DNA from: Longimicrobium sp. | Lineage (GTDB): Bacteria > Gemmatimonadota > Gemmatimonadetes > Longimicrobiales > Longimicrobiaceae | Length of the DNA stretch: 64,000 nt | Direction of reading: 5' to 3' | NCBI GenBank assembly: GCA_036377595.1 | Contig: DASUYB010000133.1 | Coordinates: forward strand, 1-64,000 | Part shown: in pieces, positions 17,088 through 25,714 of the stretch | Layout of the letters: each line of letters opens with the position of its first letter | Numbering within the stretch: the first letter of the stretch is position 1 | Program-made: the position numbers and the translations under genes | Notes under the pieces: model-generated | The model's input: the letters and a program-made list of their open reading frames with translations, nothing else | Told to the model about the DNA's origin: nothing | Database searches by the model: none

Positions 17088-17705
17088 TTACCGCCCCGTC
17101 AGCCCGCTGGACGGCGTACGGTCGCGGCGGTCGCGCGGGGCGCGGGCGCTGCCGAAGCGCAAGTACAGCTGCGGCGGGCCGTCCTGCACCCCGAACCGCC
17201 GCTCCACCACCACCTCGAGCGTCGACAGGTCCACGTTCCACTTGTCGCGGAACACGCGGAAGCCGAGCCCGGCCGACACCGCCGGCGCCCCTCCCCACCG
17301 CGAATCGCCCTCGAAGCTGCCCGACAGGTACATTCCCGCCGTGGCCACCAGGTACGGCTCCGCGCGAGACTCCCTGCCGATCCCCACGAACTGCCCCGGG
17401 AACGCGCGCGCGAGCGTCAGCCGCGGCCCGGTCGCCACGCCCTCGACCACCTCGCGGGTGCCGGGGCTCACGCCGCCGCCCAGCTCCAGCCGCGGCATCC
17501 ACTCGCCGCGGCCGCCCAGCGCCAGCATCCGCCCCCACGACACCATGATCTCGCGCCCGCGCTCGGGGTCGCCGGTCAGCTGCAGCGCGATGTTGACGGT
17601 GGAGTAGCGCGGCGCGGGCTCGTACTCGCCGACCGCGCGCTGGCCGTGCGCGGCGGCGGGGATCGCGAGCAGGAGGGAGAGGATGGATGCGCGGCGGAGA
17701 TGCAT
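17088..17705 (-). CDS. Secreted protein, probable outer-membrane beta-barrel
   Basis: A 205-residue protein not assigned to a family. It has a signal peptide (MHLRRASILSLLLAIPAAAHG). The rest has alternating strands rich in Gly, Tyr and aromatic residues: YSTVNIALQLTG, WMPRLELGGGV, PYLVATAGMYLSGSFEGD, AVSAGLGFRVFRDKWNVDLS, and a final VVERRF...LYLRF. Such alternation is common in small outer-membrane barrels. It is convergent with the binding-protein gene. Confidence 0.65.
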   Translation of the reverse strand: MHLRRASILSLLLAIPAAAHGQRAVGEYEPAPRYSTVNIALQLTGDPERGREIMVSWGRMLALGGRGEWMPRLELGGGVSPGTREVVEGVATGPRLTLARAFPGQFVGIGRESRAEPYLVATAGMYLSGSFEGDSRWGGAPAVSAGLGFRVFRDKWNVDLSTLEVVVERRFGVQDGPPQLYLRFGSARAPRDRRDRTPSSGLTGR

Positions 17706-17793
17706 CGTTTCCGGGCTGCGTCCGCGGGCGTTCGGGCGTGGGCTCGGCGGTGGGTGCCGCCGAGCGCGTTCTACACGCGCCGGCGGCGAAAGA

Positions 17794-17976
17794 TCACTCC
17801 TCCGGAACGTCCCAGAAGCGATGGAGCTGACACGGCTGCTCGCCGCCCATCTCCTCGTCCTCCGGCGTCGTCTCCACGCGCACGGCCGGCTTCGGCGCGG
17901 CATCGCCCCGCTCGTCCTTCGACGCGTCTGGTGCGTCGGCGGGCGACGAAGCGCGAGTTTCTCGATCGTCCTGCAT
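17794..17976 (-). CDS. Small acidic hypothetical protein
   Basis: A 60-residue ORF: MQDDRETRASSPADAP... ending CQLHRFWDVPEE. It is strongly hydrophilic and probably disordered; no family recognised. GAGGG lies about 7 bases upstream of the ATG. A longer frame begins at 18066 but this start has the better ribosome-binding site. It sits between secreted-protein genes on the same strand. It may be a genuine small protein or a chance ORF. Confidence 0.4.
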   Translation of the reverse strand: MQDDRETRASSPADAPDASKDERGDAAPKPAVRVETTPEDEEMGGEQPCQLHRFWDVPEE

Positions 17977-18106
17977 CTCCAACCCTCGATTCCGTAAGCG
18001 ATGGTGGGTGATGCAGGAAAATACGCGCCAAAGGCCGGGATGATGACACGCGAAAGGGCCCGGCACCCTCCGCCGGACCCTCGGATTCGCGTCTCCGGGT
18101 GATGCG

Positions 18107-18745
18107 CTACGCGTTGCCGGTTGCGATCGGAGCCGGCGCGGCCCGTTTCGGGCACCGCGGAGACGAGTAGCGCAGCAGGTCCTGGATCACCGGGTCGCCG
18201 GGGACGAGCGCCTGGTAGGCGCGGCTCACGTCGAGTGGGTGCGCGTTGAAGAGCGTCCGGCGAAGCTGGGTCACCGTCTGCCGCCCCTGCTCGTCGTAGC
18301 GCACCACGAACATGTTCCCCCTCGACAGCGCGAACCGCCGGCCGCCGATGTGCACGCGTTTGCGCAGTGGGTCGTAGTCCGACGCGAAGGTGCGCTGCAC
18401 GGTCTTCCGCCCGCCCGAGAACAGCTCCCACTCGTTCGTCAGCGCATACGCCACGTCGCCGACGGTCGACACGCGCTCGACGTTGCGGACCGAATCCGCG
18501 GGGAAGATGACGAGCACGTGGTACGCCGCCGCGTTGGGAGGATCCGACGGCCTGTCGGCGTGATGCCCGATGACGCTGAGCATGCGCGCGGGCTTGCCGC
18601 CATACTCCATGTTCGACGTGCCGTCGGGCACCACCGCGCCGTTCATCCGCATCAAGGCACTTTGCGCGTGCGGCGCGGCAATCCGCCCGAACACCAGGAG
18701 CGACACCGCCAGCACGATCAGCGCGGGCACCTTCGACCTGTTCAT
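18107..18745 (-). CDS. Secreted protein of unknown function, paralogue A
   Basis: A 212-residue protein with an N-terminal hydrophobic anchor (VPALIVLAVSLLVFG). The conserved core MRMNGAVVPDG, YHVLVIFPADSV, ALSRGNMFVVRYDEQG and LVPGDPVIQ is shared with the protein encoded just upstream (18827-19462). The family is not recognised; the pattern suggests a membrane-tethered, exported protein. GGGAGGT lies 4 bases before the ATG. It reads as a two-gene tandem with its paralogue. Confidence 0.8.
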   Translation of the reverse strand: MNRSKVPALIVLAVSLLVFGRIAAPHAQSALMRMNGAVVPDGTSNMEYGGKPARMLSVIGHHADRPSDPPNAAAYHVLVIFPADSVRNVERVSTVGDVAYALTNEWELFSGGRKTVQRTFASDYDPLRKRVHIGGRRFALSRGNMFVVRYDEQGRQTVTQLRRTLFNAHPLDVSRAYQALVPGDPVIQDLLRYSSPRCPKRAAPAPIATGNA

Positions 18746-18826
18746 CAGCACCTCCCTGCGGGGTGGCGGAACGTTGGACGCATCTCCATACGTCGGCACG
18801 CGTTGCGCCGTTTCATCGGCACGCCG

Positions 18827-19462
18827 CTACGCGCGCCCCGCGGGCGTGGGCCGGCGCGCGCATGCGATCGCCGGCTGGGCGACGTGCGCGATCACCGGAT
18901 CGGAGGGGACGAGCTGCTGGAAGGCGCGGAGGGCGCAGCGCGGGCTGATCGCGGTGAGCGTGCCCGCAAGCTGGCGGACGGCCAGGTGCCCCTGCTCGTC
19001 GAACCGCGCCACGAACAGGTTGCCGTGCGAGAGCGCGTACGACCGCTCCTCGATCCATACCCGCTGCGTCACCGCGTCGTACTTCGACGTGAGGGGGCGG
19101 TTCACGCCGTGCGGTCCCCTCCACGCCTGCACCTGGTAGACGGCGGTGTGCGTCAGCTCGTTGCCACCCGACGACGTGAGCACGTCCGACACCGAGTCGG
19201 CTCCGGGAAACACCAGCATCACGTGGTACGCCGCCAGGTTCGCCTGGCCAGACAGCCTGCTCCCCGCGCGGACGCCCTCGACGGTGAGCAGCCGCACCGG
19301 CTCGCCCTGGAAGAACGCCGTCCCCGAGCCGACCGGCACCACCGCGCCGTGCATCCGCATCCACTGCATCCGCAGCTGCGTCCGCAGCGGATCGCGCGCG
19401 CACCACACGGCGAACAGCAGCCCTGCCCCGATCACGAGCGCCGCCTTGGTCGACGCCTTCAT
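18827..19462 (-). CDS. Secreted protein of unknown function, paralogue B
   Basis: A 211-residue protein. N-terminal hydrophobic segment ALVIGAGLLFAVWCA, then MRMHGAVVPVG, YHVMLVFPGADSV, ALSHGNLFVARFDEQG, and LVPSDPVIA, aligning end to end with 18107-18745. The two probably arose by tandem duplication and then diverged. GGAGGT lies 4 bases before the ATG. Both have a fixed YDxVxxRVxI/R motif in the middle. Function unknown; no enzyme motif seen. Confidence 0.8.
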   Translation of the reverse strand: MKASTKAALVIGAGLLFAVWCARDPLRTQLRMQWMRMHGAVVPVGSGTAFFQGEPVRLLTVEGVRAGSRLSGQANLAAYHVMLVFPGADSVSDVLTSSGGNELTHTAVYQVQAWRGPHGVNRPLTSKYDAVTQRVWIEERSYALSHGNLFVARFDEQGHLAVRQLAGTLTAISPRCALRAFQQLVPSDPVIAHVAQPAIACARRPTPAGRA

Positions 19463-19988
19463 CCGCACCTCCGAGTGGGTGGAGAACGACCGGACGCACG
19501 GACTACGACAGCACACCTCGCGCCGTTTCATCCCGGAAAGATGAACCGGCGATCTTCGAGATGTAGCGCGGTGATTCGGAGATCGAGGGGATCGCGGGGA
19601 GATGCGGAGGAGTGGAGATGGGACACGCGTGGGACTGCGGCGGTGGAGGACGCGCCCCGGTCCCGGGGACGGCATCCGAAGCGATGCGGAGGTCGCGGCG
19701 TATCCCGGGGGCGGATGGTCGGACTGTTTCGGACTCCGCTCCCGCAAAATGCGAGAGAGCGCACCCAAGTCGATGCGGATCAATGTGTTAAGTCGCTGCA
19801 ATAGCGCGACATTGATCCGGTGTGCATAATGCCCGCGCGGACGGCGTGAACACGGCTCCACGCCTGCAACATCGTCCTCTCCGCAGGACGGTCAAGAATC
19901 TCCTAAGTCGTGGTTGTTGACAGGGATCGCTCAATGGAGTTACACTGGAAATCCCCCACACCGTAGTACTCCACGCCACACGTAGTGC
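19463..19988. other. Intergenic region with promoter
   Basis: No convincing gene. The stretch divides two divergent genes. A clear sigma-70 pair for the beta-lactamase-fold gene is annotated separately at 19917-19946; the remainder shows only chance ORFs. Confidence 0.5.
19917..19946 (+). promoter_or_regulatory. Sigma-70 promoter of the serine hydrolase gene
   Basis: TTGACA (19917-19922) and TACACT (19941-19946) with an 18-base spacer; predicted start near 19953, about 36 bases before ATG 19989. Confidence 0.65.
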
Positions 19989-21218
19989 ATGCTCATGGCC
20001 TTCCCTGCCATCCTCCTGGTGGCGGCGTCCCTGTACGCCGTGCCGGGAACCGACTCGATGCGTTCGCCCGCTCCGGGGGGTGTGGGGCGCAGCGCGTCGC
20101 ACGCGCTGACACCCGCCAACGAGGTGGGGATGAGCGCGACCGCCCTGATCCACGCCGAGGACGAGGTGTGGGAGGAGATGCAGCGCGGCGCCTTCCCGGG
20201 CGCGGCGCTGGCCATCGGCCGCGGAGGCAAGGTGGTGATGGAAGACGGCTTCGGCCGCCTGGGCCGCGGCGTGCTGGGCGACGAGGTCGACCCCGACCGC
20301 TCGGTGTACGACCTGGCCTCGCTGACCAAGGTGGTGGGCACCACCACGGCGGTGATGCTGCTGGTGGAGGACGGGAAGATGCGGCTGGACGACCCGGTCG
20401 CCACCTACCTCCCCGAGTTCTCGGGCTACGGCCGCGAGCGCGTGACCGTCCGCCACCTCCTCACCCACACCTCCGGGCTCCCGGACGGCATCGACGTTCC
20501 CGACGGGCTGACGCCGGTGCAGGCGCTGCGCTACGTGCTCGGCACCCCGCTGCGCTCCAGCCCCGGGATGCGGGTGGACTACTCGGACCTGGGCTTCGTG
20601 ATCCTGTACGCCGCGGCCGAGCGCGCCGCCGGCGAGCCGCTGTACCGCTTCCTGGACCGCCGCGTGTTCGGCCCGCTGCGGATGCGCTCGACCACCTACT
20701 GGCCGGGCGAGGGGTGCATTCGCTGCGCGCCCACGTCGCGCGACATGGGCGACGCCTTCCGCGGCCACGTGCACGACCCCATCGCCCGGCGCCTGGGCGG
20801 GATCGCGGGGAACGCGGGGCTGTTCAGCACGGCGCACGACCTGGCGCGCTTCGCGGCGATGCTGGCGAACGGGGGCGAGCTGGACGGCGTGCGGGTGCTG
20901 CAGCGGAGCACCATCCGCACGTTCACGCAGCGGCAGCCCGGCACCGGCACCCGCGCGCTGGGGTGGGACACGCCCGGCCGCCCGGGGACGAACATGTTCG
21001 GCAACCGCGTTTCCGACCGCTCGTTCGGCCACACCGGCTATACGGGGACGTCGATCTGGATCGATCCCGACCTGGGGACCTGGGTGGTGCTGCTGACCAA
21101 CCGCACCTACGACACCGAGGGGAACAACCGGATGCAGGCGCTCCGCCGCACGGTCGCCGATCACGTCGTCGCGGCGGCGGAGTACGGGCGGATGGCGGCG
21201 TCCGGCGGCGGGAACTGA
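19989..21218 (+). CDS. Serine hydrolase, beta-lactamase (class C/EstB) fold
   Basis: A 409-residue exported protein. The Ser-x-x-Lys motif is SLTK near residue 111, the Tyr motif is in VDYSDLGFVI, and a third-box candidate GHTGYTG is in SFGHTGYTGTSIWID. It fits the serine beta-lactamase/penicillin-binding-protein-like family (esterase, D-Ala-D-Ala peptidase or beta-lactamase). A hydrophobic N-terminus (MLMAFPAILLVAASLYAVPG) acts as a signal. No strong ribosome-binding site; the promoter is at 19917-19946. It is convergent with the YaiI/YqxD gene. Confidence 0.88.
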   Translation: MLMAFPAILLVAASLYAVPGTDSMRSPAPGGVGRSASHALTPANEVGMSATALIHAEDEVWEEMQRGAFPGAALAIGRGGKVVMEDGFGRLGRGVLGDEVDPDRSVYDLASLTKVVGTTTAVMLLVEDGKMRLDDPVATYLPEFSGYGRERVTVRHLLTHTSGLPDGIDVPDGLTPVQALRYVLGTPLRSSPGMRVDYSDLGFVILYAAAERAAGEPLYRFLDRRVFGPLRMRSTTYWPGEGCIRCAPTSRDMGDAFRGHVHDPIARRLGGIAGNAGLFSTAHDLARFAAMLANGGELDGVRVLQRSTIRTFTQRQPGTGTRALGWDTPGRPGTNMFGNRVSDRSFGHTGYTGTSIWIDPDLGTWVVLLTNRTYDTEGNNRMQALRRTVADHVVAAAEYGRMAASGGGN

Positions 21219-21283
21219 GTTCTCCGCGACCAGACATCGCGTCCCTCCGCGCAGGCATCGGCGCGGAGGGACGCTCTCTTTTG

Positions 21284-21359
21284 CCTCACGCGGAGACGCG
21301 GAGGCGCGGAGAACTCAGCGTCGCCTCTGTTCTCCGCGGCTCCGCGTCTCCGCGTGAGG
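21284..21359. repeat. Long intergenic hairpin, CACGCGGAG type
   Basis: Arms CCTCACGCGGAGACGCGG with complement ending CCGCGTGAGG. Located between convergent genes. Confidence 0.85.
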
Positions 21360-21368
21360 TCCACCCGG

Positions 21369-21830
21369 CTATGATCGCGCGCGGAGGAGGCGCGTGAGCG
21401 TGCGGTCCAGCGCCGCGGCGAAGGCCTGCTTGTCGCGGTCGCCGTAGGGGCGCGCGCCGCCGGTCTCCACGCCGGCGCCGCGCAGGCCGTCCATGAAGTC
21501 GCGCACGGCCAGCCGCTCGCCGACGTTCTCGGCGCTGTACTCCTCGCCGCGCGGGTCCAGCACCTTCACGCCCTTCTCCACCAGCGCGGCGGCCAGCGGG
21601 ATATCGGCCGTCACCGCCAGGTCGCCGGGCGCGGCGTGCTCGGCGATGTGGCGGTCGGCCACGTCGGGCCCGCCCTCCACCCGCACCGCGCTGACGAACG
21701 GGTTCCCCGGCGGCGGCGCCAGCCGCTGGTTGGCCACCAGCACCGCCTCCACCTGCAGCCGCCTGGCCGCGCGGAAGACGATCTCCTTCACGTCGCGCGG
21801 CGCCGCGTCCGCGTCGATCCACAGCTTCAT
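21369..21830 (-). CDS. YaiI/YqxD family protein
   Basis: A 153-residue protein with the conserved start [22 protein letters not shown] and the motifs [26 protein letters not shown] and [16 protein letters not shown]. This PIN-like family is widespread and its biochemical role is uncertain; a nuclease fold is predicted. Length is typical. It is convergent with the serine hydrolase and separated from the toxin gene by about 30 bases, so it may share a transcript with the toxin-antitoxin pair. Confidence 0.9.
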   Translation of the reverse strand: MKLWIDADAAPRDVKEIVFRAARRLQVEAVLVANQRLAPPPGNPFVSAVRVEGGPDVADRHIAEHAAPGDLAVTADIPLAAALVEKGVKVLDPRGEEYSAENVGERLAVRDFMDGLRGAGVETGGARPYGDRDKQAFAAALDRTLTRLLRARS

Positions 21831-21860
21831 TGTTGCTCGAGGCGGAAATGCGCAGGCGGG

Positions 21861-22208
21861 TCAGGAGAGATCCAGGATCAGTTTGAGACCGGCATCCACC
21901 GCAGCCATCAGCCGCTCTGGGAGGCGGCCGATCCGGACGCCGAGGAACTCACGATCAACTGTGACGAGCTGCGACACGTTGATCACGGAGTCCTTCCGCA
22001 GACCGGCTGTCCTTGCGGGGACAAAGACGTTCCCCGGGACATCCGCGAGGCGGAGGCTACTCGTGAGTACGGCTCCGAGAACCGTCGCGATGTTGCTCCG
22101 ATTGAAGGGGTCGGATTGGATGATGACGATCGGGCGTCGGTATCCCGGTTCGGAGCCACGTGGCTCCTCGAGGTCGGCCCACCAGACCTCTCCACGGTGA
22201 ATCTCCAT
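21861..22208 (-). CDS. mazF: MazF/PemK-type mRNA interferase toxin
   Basis: A 115-residue protein starting MEIHRGEVWWADLEEPRGSE. It has the MazF core: PIVIIQSDPFNRSNIATV, TSSLRLADVPGNV, and DSVINVSQLVTVDREF. MazF toxins cut mRNA at short motifs and halt growth. A GTG 15 bases upstream is in frame but lies inside the antitoxin's last codons; the ATG 22208 start gives the family's usual N-terminus. The gene follows the antitoxin stop by 8 bases, as expected for a toxin-antitoxin operon. Confidence 0.9.
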   Translation of the reverse strand: MEIHRGEVWWADLEEPRGSEPGYRRPIVIIQSDPFNRSNIATVLGAVLTSSLRLADVPGNVFVPARTAGLRKDSVINVSQLVTVDREFLGVRIGRLPERLMAAVDAGLKLILDLS

Positions 22209-22216
22209 CGCCGCTG

Positions 22217-22453
22217 TTACCACTCTTCGCGGAGTAGCGTCCGCCGCTGCGCCCGTCGCATCGCGGGGTCGAGTGCGCTCGGCTCGGATGCATACACCTC
22301 GTTGATCCGCGCGGTTATGTCCTCAGCGATGTGCCTTGAAAGGTACTCGGCTACAGCGTTGGCGTAGAGTTCGCTTCGGCTCATACCGAGACGACCGGCG
22401 AGGGCATCGGCCGCGGAGAAGAGTTCGTCGGGAACGGAGATAGCGGTTTTCAT
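22217..22453 (-). CDS. Ribbon-helix-helix antitoxin
   Basis: A 78-residue protein: AISVPDELFSAADALAGRLGMSRSELYANAVAEYL is a ribbon-helix-helix DNA-binding unit (MazE9/CopG type). The remaining ~40 residues form a flexible toxin-binding tail. It should neutralise the MazF product and repress its own promoter. A palindrome overlaps the promoter just upstream and would suit autoregulation. No ribosome-binding site precedes the ATG; see the promoter entry. Confidence 0.88.
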   Translation of the reverse strand: MKTAISVPDELFSAADALAGRLGMSRSELYANAVAEYLSRHIAEDITARINEVYASEPSALDPAMRRAQRRTLLREEW

Positions 22454-22459
22454 GAGTGA

Positions 22460-22488
22460 AGTATAACTGAGTTATACCGCTGGTTCAA
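22460..22488 (-). promoter_or_regulatory. Toxin-antitoxin promoter and operator
   Basis: On the minus strand TTGAAC and TATACT are separated by 17 bases. A perfect 8-bp inverted repeat, GTATAACT/AGTTATAC around one base (22461-22477), covers the -10. The predicted transcription start coincides with the antitoxin ATG at 22453, so the message would be leaderless. Confidence 0.7.
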
Positions 22489-22667
22489 TCTGCCACCCGA
22501 GATCATGCACCGGCGTTCCCACCTTCTCACGAACGGGCGTTTCTTGCATCTTAGGGGATACGACCTCCGGGCGTAATCCGCCCCCGCGGGTGCGTCCCGC
22601 CTGCGTCCTCGAATTCGCGTGGACGGACGGGCGCCGCCGCGGTGTCGTGCTCCCCCGCATCTTCCGC

Positions 22668-25583
22668 ATGACCGACCTCGCCGCCGCGCCGGCGCCCGCC
22701 CTCTCCCTCCTCGCCGCGCTTCCCGACGGCGTGGCGGCGTACGACCGCGAGCTGCGCATCTCCTTCTGGAACGCCGCGATGGAGCGCCTTACCGGCATCC
22801 CCGCCGCCGGGGCGCTGGGCCGCCGCGCCACCGCCTTCATCCCCCATCTCCCTGACCCGCGAGACGAGGAGACGGCGCCGCGGGAGATCTCCATCTCCCT
22901 GAACGGCAGCGACTTCCGTGTCGAGGTGCGCACGGTGCCGCTGCGCGGCGAGGCGGGCGAGGTGTGCGGGGGGATGGCGATCGTGCGCGAGATCGCCGCG
23001 GGAGACGGGGAGACGGAGCAGGCGCTGCGGCGGTCCGAGGAGCGCTACCGCTCGCTGGTGGAGGCGGGGACGCAGATGGTGTGGACCACCGACGCGCGCG
23101 GGATGGTCGTCGACATGCCCTTCTGGCGCCACCTCACCGGGCAGACGGTGGAGGAGGTGCGCGAGGAGGGATGGTCGTGGGCGGTCCACCCCGACGACCG
23201 CGAGCGCGTGCTGGACGCCTGGTACCGGGCGCAGGAGGGGCGCACCGTCTACGAGGCCGAGTACCGGCTGCGGCTGCAGGACGGCTCGTACCGCTGGTTC
23301 ATCGCGCGCGGGGTGCCCGTGCTGGAGCCGGACGGCGGCGTGCGCGAGTGGGTGGGCGTGTTCAACGACATCCACGACCGCCGCATGGCCGAGGCGGCGC
23401 TGCGCGAGAGCGAGGAGCGGTACCGCCTCGCGACTCTGGCCACGCGCGACGTGGTGTGGGACTGGGACCTGGCGACGGACGAGGTGCGCTTCGGCAACTC
23501 GATCCGCCAGGTGCTGGGGTTCCGCCCCGACGACGTGGACCCCGACGCGAACTGGTGGTACGACCACATCCACCCCGACGACCGCATGCGCGTGGTCGAC
23601 GGCGTGCACGAGGCCATCCGCCGCCGCGCCGAGGTGTGGACCGACCGCTACCGCCACCTGCGCGCCGACGGCAGCTGGGCGCAGGTGGAGGACCGCGCCT
23701 ACCTGCTCTATGGAGACGACGGGCGCCCGGTGCGGATGGTGGGCGCCACGCAGGACGTGACCGAGCGCGTGCGCGCCGAGGCCGCGCGCGAGAGCGAGCG
23801 CGTGCGCCTGCGCCGGGTGCTGGCGCAGATGCCCGCGGCCGTCTCGGTGCACGAGGGCCCGGAGCTCGTGTTCGTGGCGCTCAGTGATGCCATGGGCCGG
23901 CTGATCGGCCCGCGCGAGGTGATGGGGATGCCGGCGCGCGACGCGCTTCCCGAGCTGGCCCGGCAGGGGTTCGTGGACGAGCTGGAGCGCGTCTACCGCA
24001 CCGGCGAGCCCGTCTCCTCCGCCGGCGTCTCCGCGTGGTGGGACGCGGACGGCGACGGCGAGGCAGAGGAGCACGTGGTGGACTACGCCTACGAGCCGCT
24101 GCTGGACGGCGAGGGGCGCGTGTACGGCGTGGTCAGCCACGTGGCCGAGGTCACCGGGCGCGAGCGCGCGGCCCGCGAGCTGGCCGACGCCCGCCGCGAG
24201 GCCGAGGCCCGCGCCGACGAGGCCGCGGGGCTGGCCCGCCAGCTGGCCGAGAAGGCCGAGGCGCTGCAGGTGCGCGTGGACGAGTCGCGCCGGCTGGCCG
24301 CGGAGCTGCGCACGGCCAACCTGGAGCTGCGCGGCGCCAGCGACCGCGCCGAGGAGGCGCGCCGGCGCCTGGCCGTGCTGGCCGAGGCCAGCAGCCGCCT
24401 GGCCGCCTCGCTCGACCATCGCGAGACGGTGCGCACCCTCTCCGCGCTGGCCGTGCCCGCGCTGGCGGACTGGTGCTTCGTGGAGGTGAAGGACGACGAC
24501 GGCGGCATCCGGCTCCTCGCGGCCGGGCATTCGGACCCGGAGATGGTGGCGCTCGCGGCCGAATCGCTGCGGAAGCACCCCGTGGACCCCGCCGCGCCGC
24601 ACGGCACCGCGCAGGTGCTGCGCACGGGCGAGCCCGAGGTGGTGTTCGACATCCCCCCGGAGTTCGCCGACCTGATGGCGCAGAGCGACGAGCATCGCGA
24701 GACCCTGCTCCGCGTCGGTTTCCGCTCGTACATCTCCGTCCCCCTGTCGGCGGCGGGGCGCACGTTCGGCGTGCTCTCGCTGGTACAGGCCGAGTCGGGA
24801 CGCCGCTTCACCCCCGACGACGTGCCGCTGGCGAAGGAGCTGGCGCACCGCGCGGCCACCGCGATCGAGAACGCGCGGCTGTACGAGGAGGCGCTGGCCG
24901 CCAACCGCGCGAAGGCGGGCTTCCTCGCGACGATGAGCCACGAGCTGCGCACGCCGCTGAACGCCATGATCGGCTACGTCGACCTGCTGCTGATGGGGAT
25001 CCCCGACCCGATCCCGGTCAGCGCGCAGGGGCACGTGGAGCGCATCCGGCTGGCGTCGCGCCACCTGCTGTCGATCATCGAGGAGATCCTCACCTTCTCG
25101 CGCCTCGAGGCCGGGCGCGAGCGGCCGGAGCTGGAGGAGGTGGACCTGGCCTCGCTGGCCAGCGAGGTGAGCGCCATCATCGAGCCGCTGGCGCGCGAGA
25201 AGGGGCTGCTCTTCCACGTCCCCGCCGAGATCGACCCGCCCACGCTGCGCACCGACCCGCGCAAGCTGCGGCAGATCCTGGTGAACCTGCTGGGGAACGC
25301 GGTGAAGTTCACCCCCGGCGGCAGCGTGTCGTTCGCGGTGGAGCGGGCGGACGGCGCGGTGCTGCTGCACGTGCGCGACACGGGCGTGGGCGTGGCGCCC
25401 GAGCACCACGAGCTGATCTTCGAGCCCTTCCGCCAGGTGGACGACGCCAAGACGCGCACCGTGGCGGGCACCGGCCTGGGCCTCACCGTCAGCCGCGAGC
25501 TCGCGCGCCTGCTCGGCGGCGACGTGACCATCGCGCCGGCGGAGGGGTGTGGGAGCGTATTCACGGTGCGTCTGCCGGTGTGA
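22668..25583 (+). CDS. Multi-PAS/GAF sensor histidine kinase
   Basis: A 971-residue soluble kinase. PAS-like segments run from about residue 13, 127, 250 and 380; clear PAS signatures include VVWDWDLATDEVRFGN and TTDARGMVVDMPFWRHLTG. A coiled coil lies near 505-570 and a GAF domain near 575-735. HisKA follows with ATMSHELRTPLNAM (acceptor H757). The HATPase domain has the N-box VNLLGNAVKFTP (~871), G1 DTGVGV (~903) and a final GTGLGL. No transmembrane segment, so it senses an intracellular signal. No receiver or response regulator is adjacent. ATG 22668 starts at the first PAS; an in-frame GTG upstream is less likely. Confidence 0.9.
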   Translation: MTDLAAAPAPALSLLAALPDGVAAYDRELRISFWNAAMERLTGIPAAGALGRRATAFIPHLPDPRDEETAPREISISLNGSDFRVEVRTVPLRGEAGEVCGGMAIVREIAAGDGETEQALRRSEERYRSLVEAGTQMVWTTDARGMVVDMPFWRHLTGQTVEEVREEGWSWAVHPDDRERVLDAWYRAQEGRTVYEAEYRLRLQDGSYRWFIARGVPVLEPDGGVREWVGVFNDIHDRRMAEAALRESEERYRLATLATRDVVWDWDLATDEVRFGNSIRQVLGFRPDDVDPDANWWYDHIHPDDRMRVVDGVHEAIRRRAEVWTDRYRHLRADGSWAQVEDRAYLLYGDDGRPVRMVGATQDVTERVRAEAARESERVRLRRVLAQMPAAVSVHEGPELVFVALSDAMGRLIGPREVMGMPARDALPELARQGFVDELERVYRTGEPVSSAGVSAWWDADGDGEAEEHVVDYAYEPLLDGEGRVYGVVSHVAEVTGRERAARELADARREAEARADEAAGLARQLAEKAEALQVRVDESRRLAAELRTANLELRGASDRAEEARRRLAVLAEASSRLAASLDHRETVRTLSALAVPALADWCFVEVKDDDGGIRLLAAGHSDPEMVALAAESLRKHPVDPAAPHGTAQVLRTGEPEVVFDIPPEFADLMAQSDEHRETLLRVGFRSYISVPLSAAGRTFGVLSLVQAESGRRFTPDDVPLAKELAHRAATAIENARLYEEALAANRAKAGFLATMSHELRTPLNAMIGYVDLLLMGIPDPIPVSAQGHVERIRLASRHLLSIIEEILTFSRLEAGRERPELEEVDLASLASEVSAIIEPLAREKGLLFHVPAEIDPPTLRTDPRKLRQILVNLLGNAVKFTPGGSVSFAVERADGAVLLHVRDTGVGVAPEHHELIFEPFRQVDDAKTRTVAGTGLGLTVSRELARLLGGDVTIAPAEGCGSVFTVRLPV

Positions 25584-25607
25584 GGAAAAACGGCGAACTT
25601 GAAGGGG

Positions 25608-25670
25608 CTCACGCAGAGGAGCAGAGGCAGCAGAGAACTCACCTCCGCTGCCTCTGCTCCTCTGCGTGAG
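25608..25670. repeat. Long intergenic hairpin, CACGCAGAG type
   Basis: Arms CTCACGCAGAGGAGCAGAGG with complement ending CTGCGTGAG; between two plus-strand genes. The plus-strand flank GCAAAGCAGTTTTTG is T-rich. Confidence 0.85.
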
Positions 25671-25714
25671 GCAAAGCAGTTTTTGACCTTGAAAGCGATG
25701 AACGGAGGGCTTGG

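Noticed and set aside
22590-22667. Earlier start for the multi-PAS kinase
   Set aside because: Residues before MTDLAAAP look unrelated to the PAS domain that follows; ATG 22668 is adjacent to the domain start.
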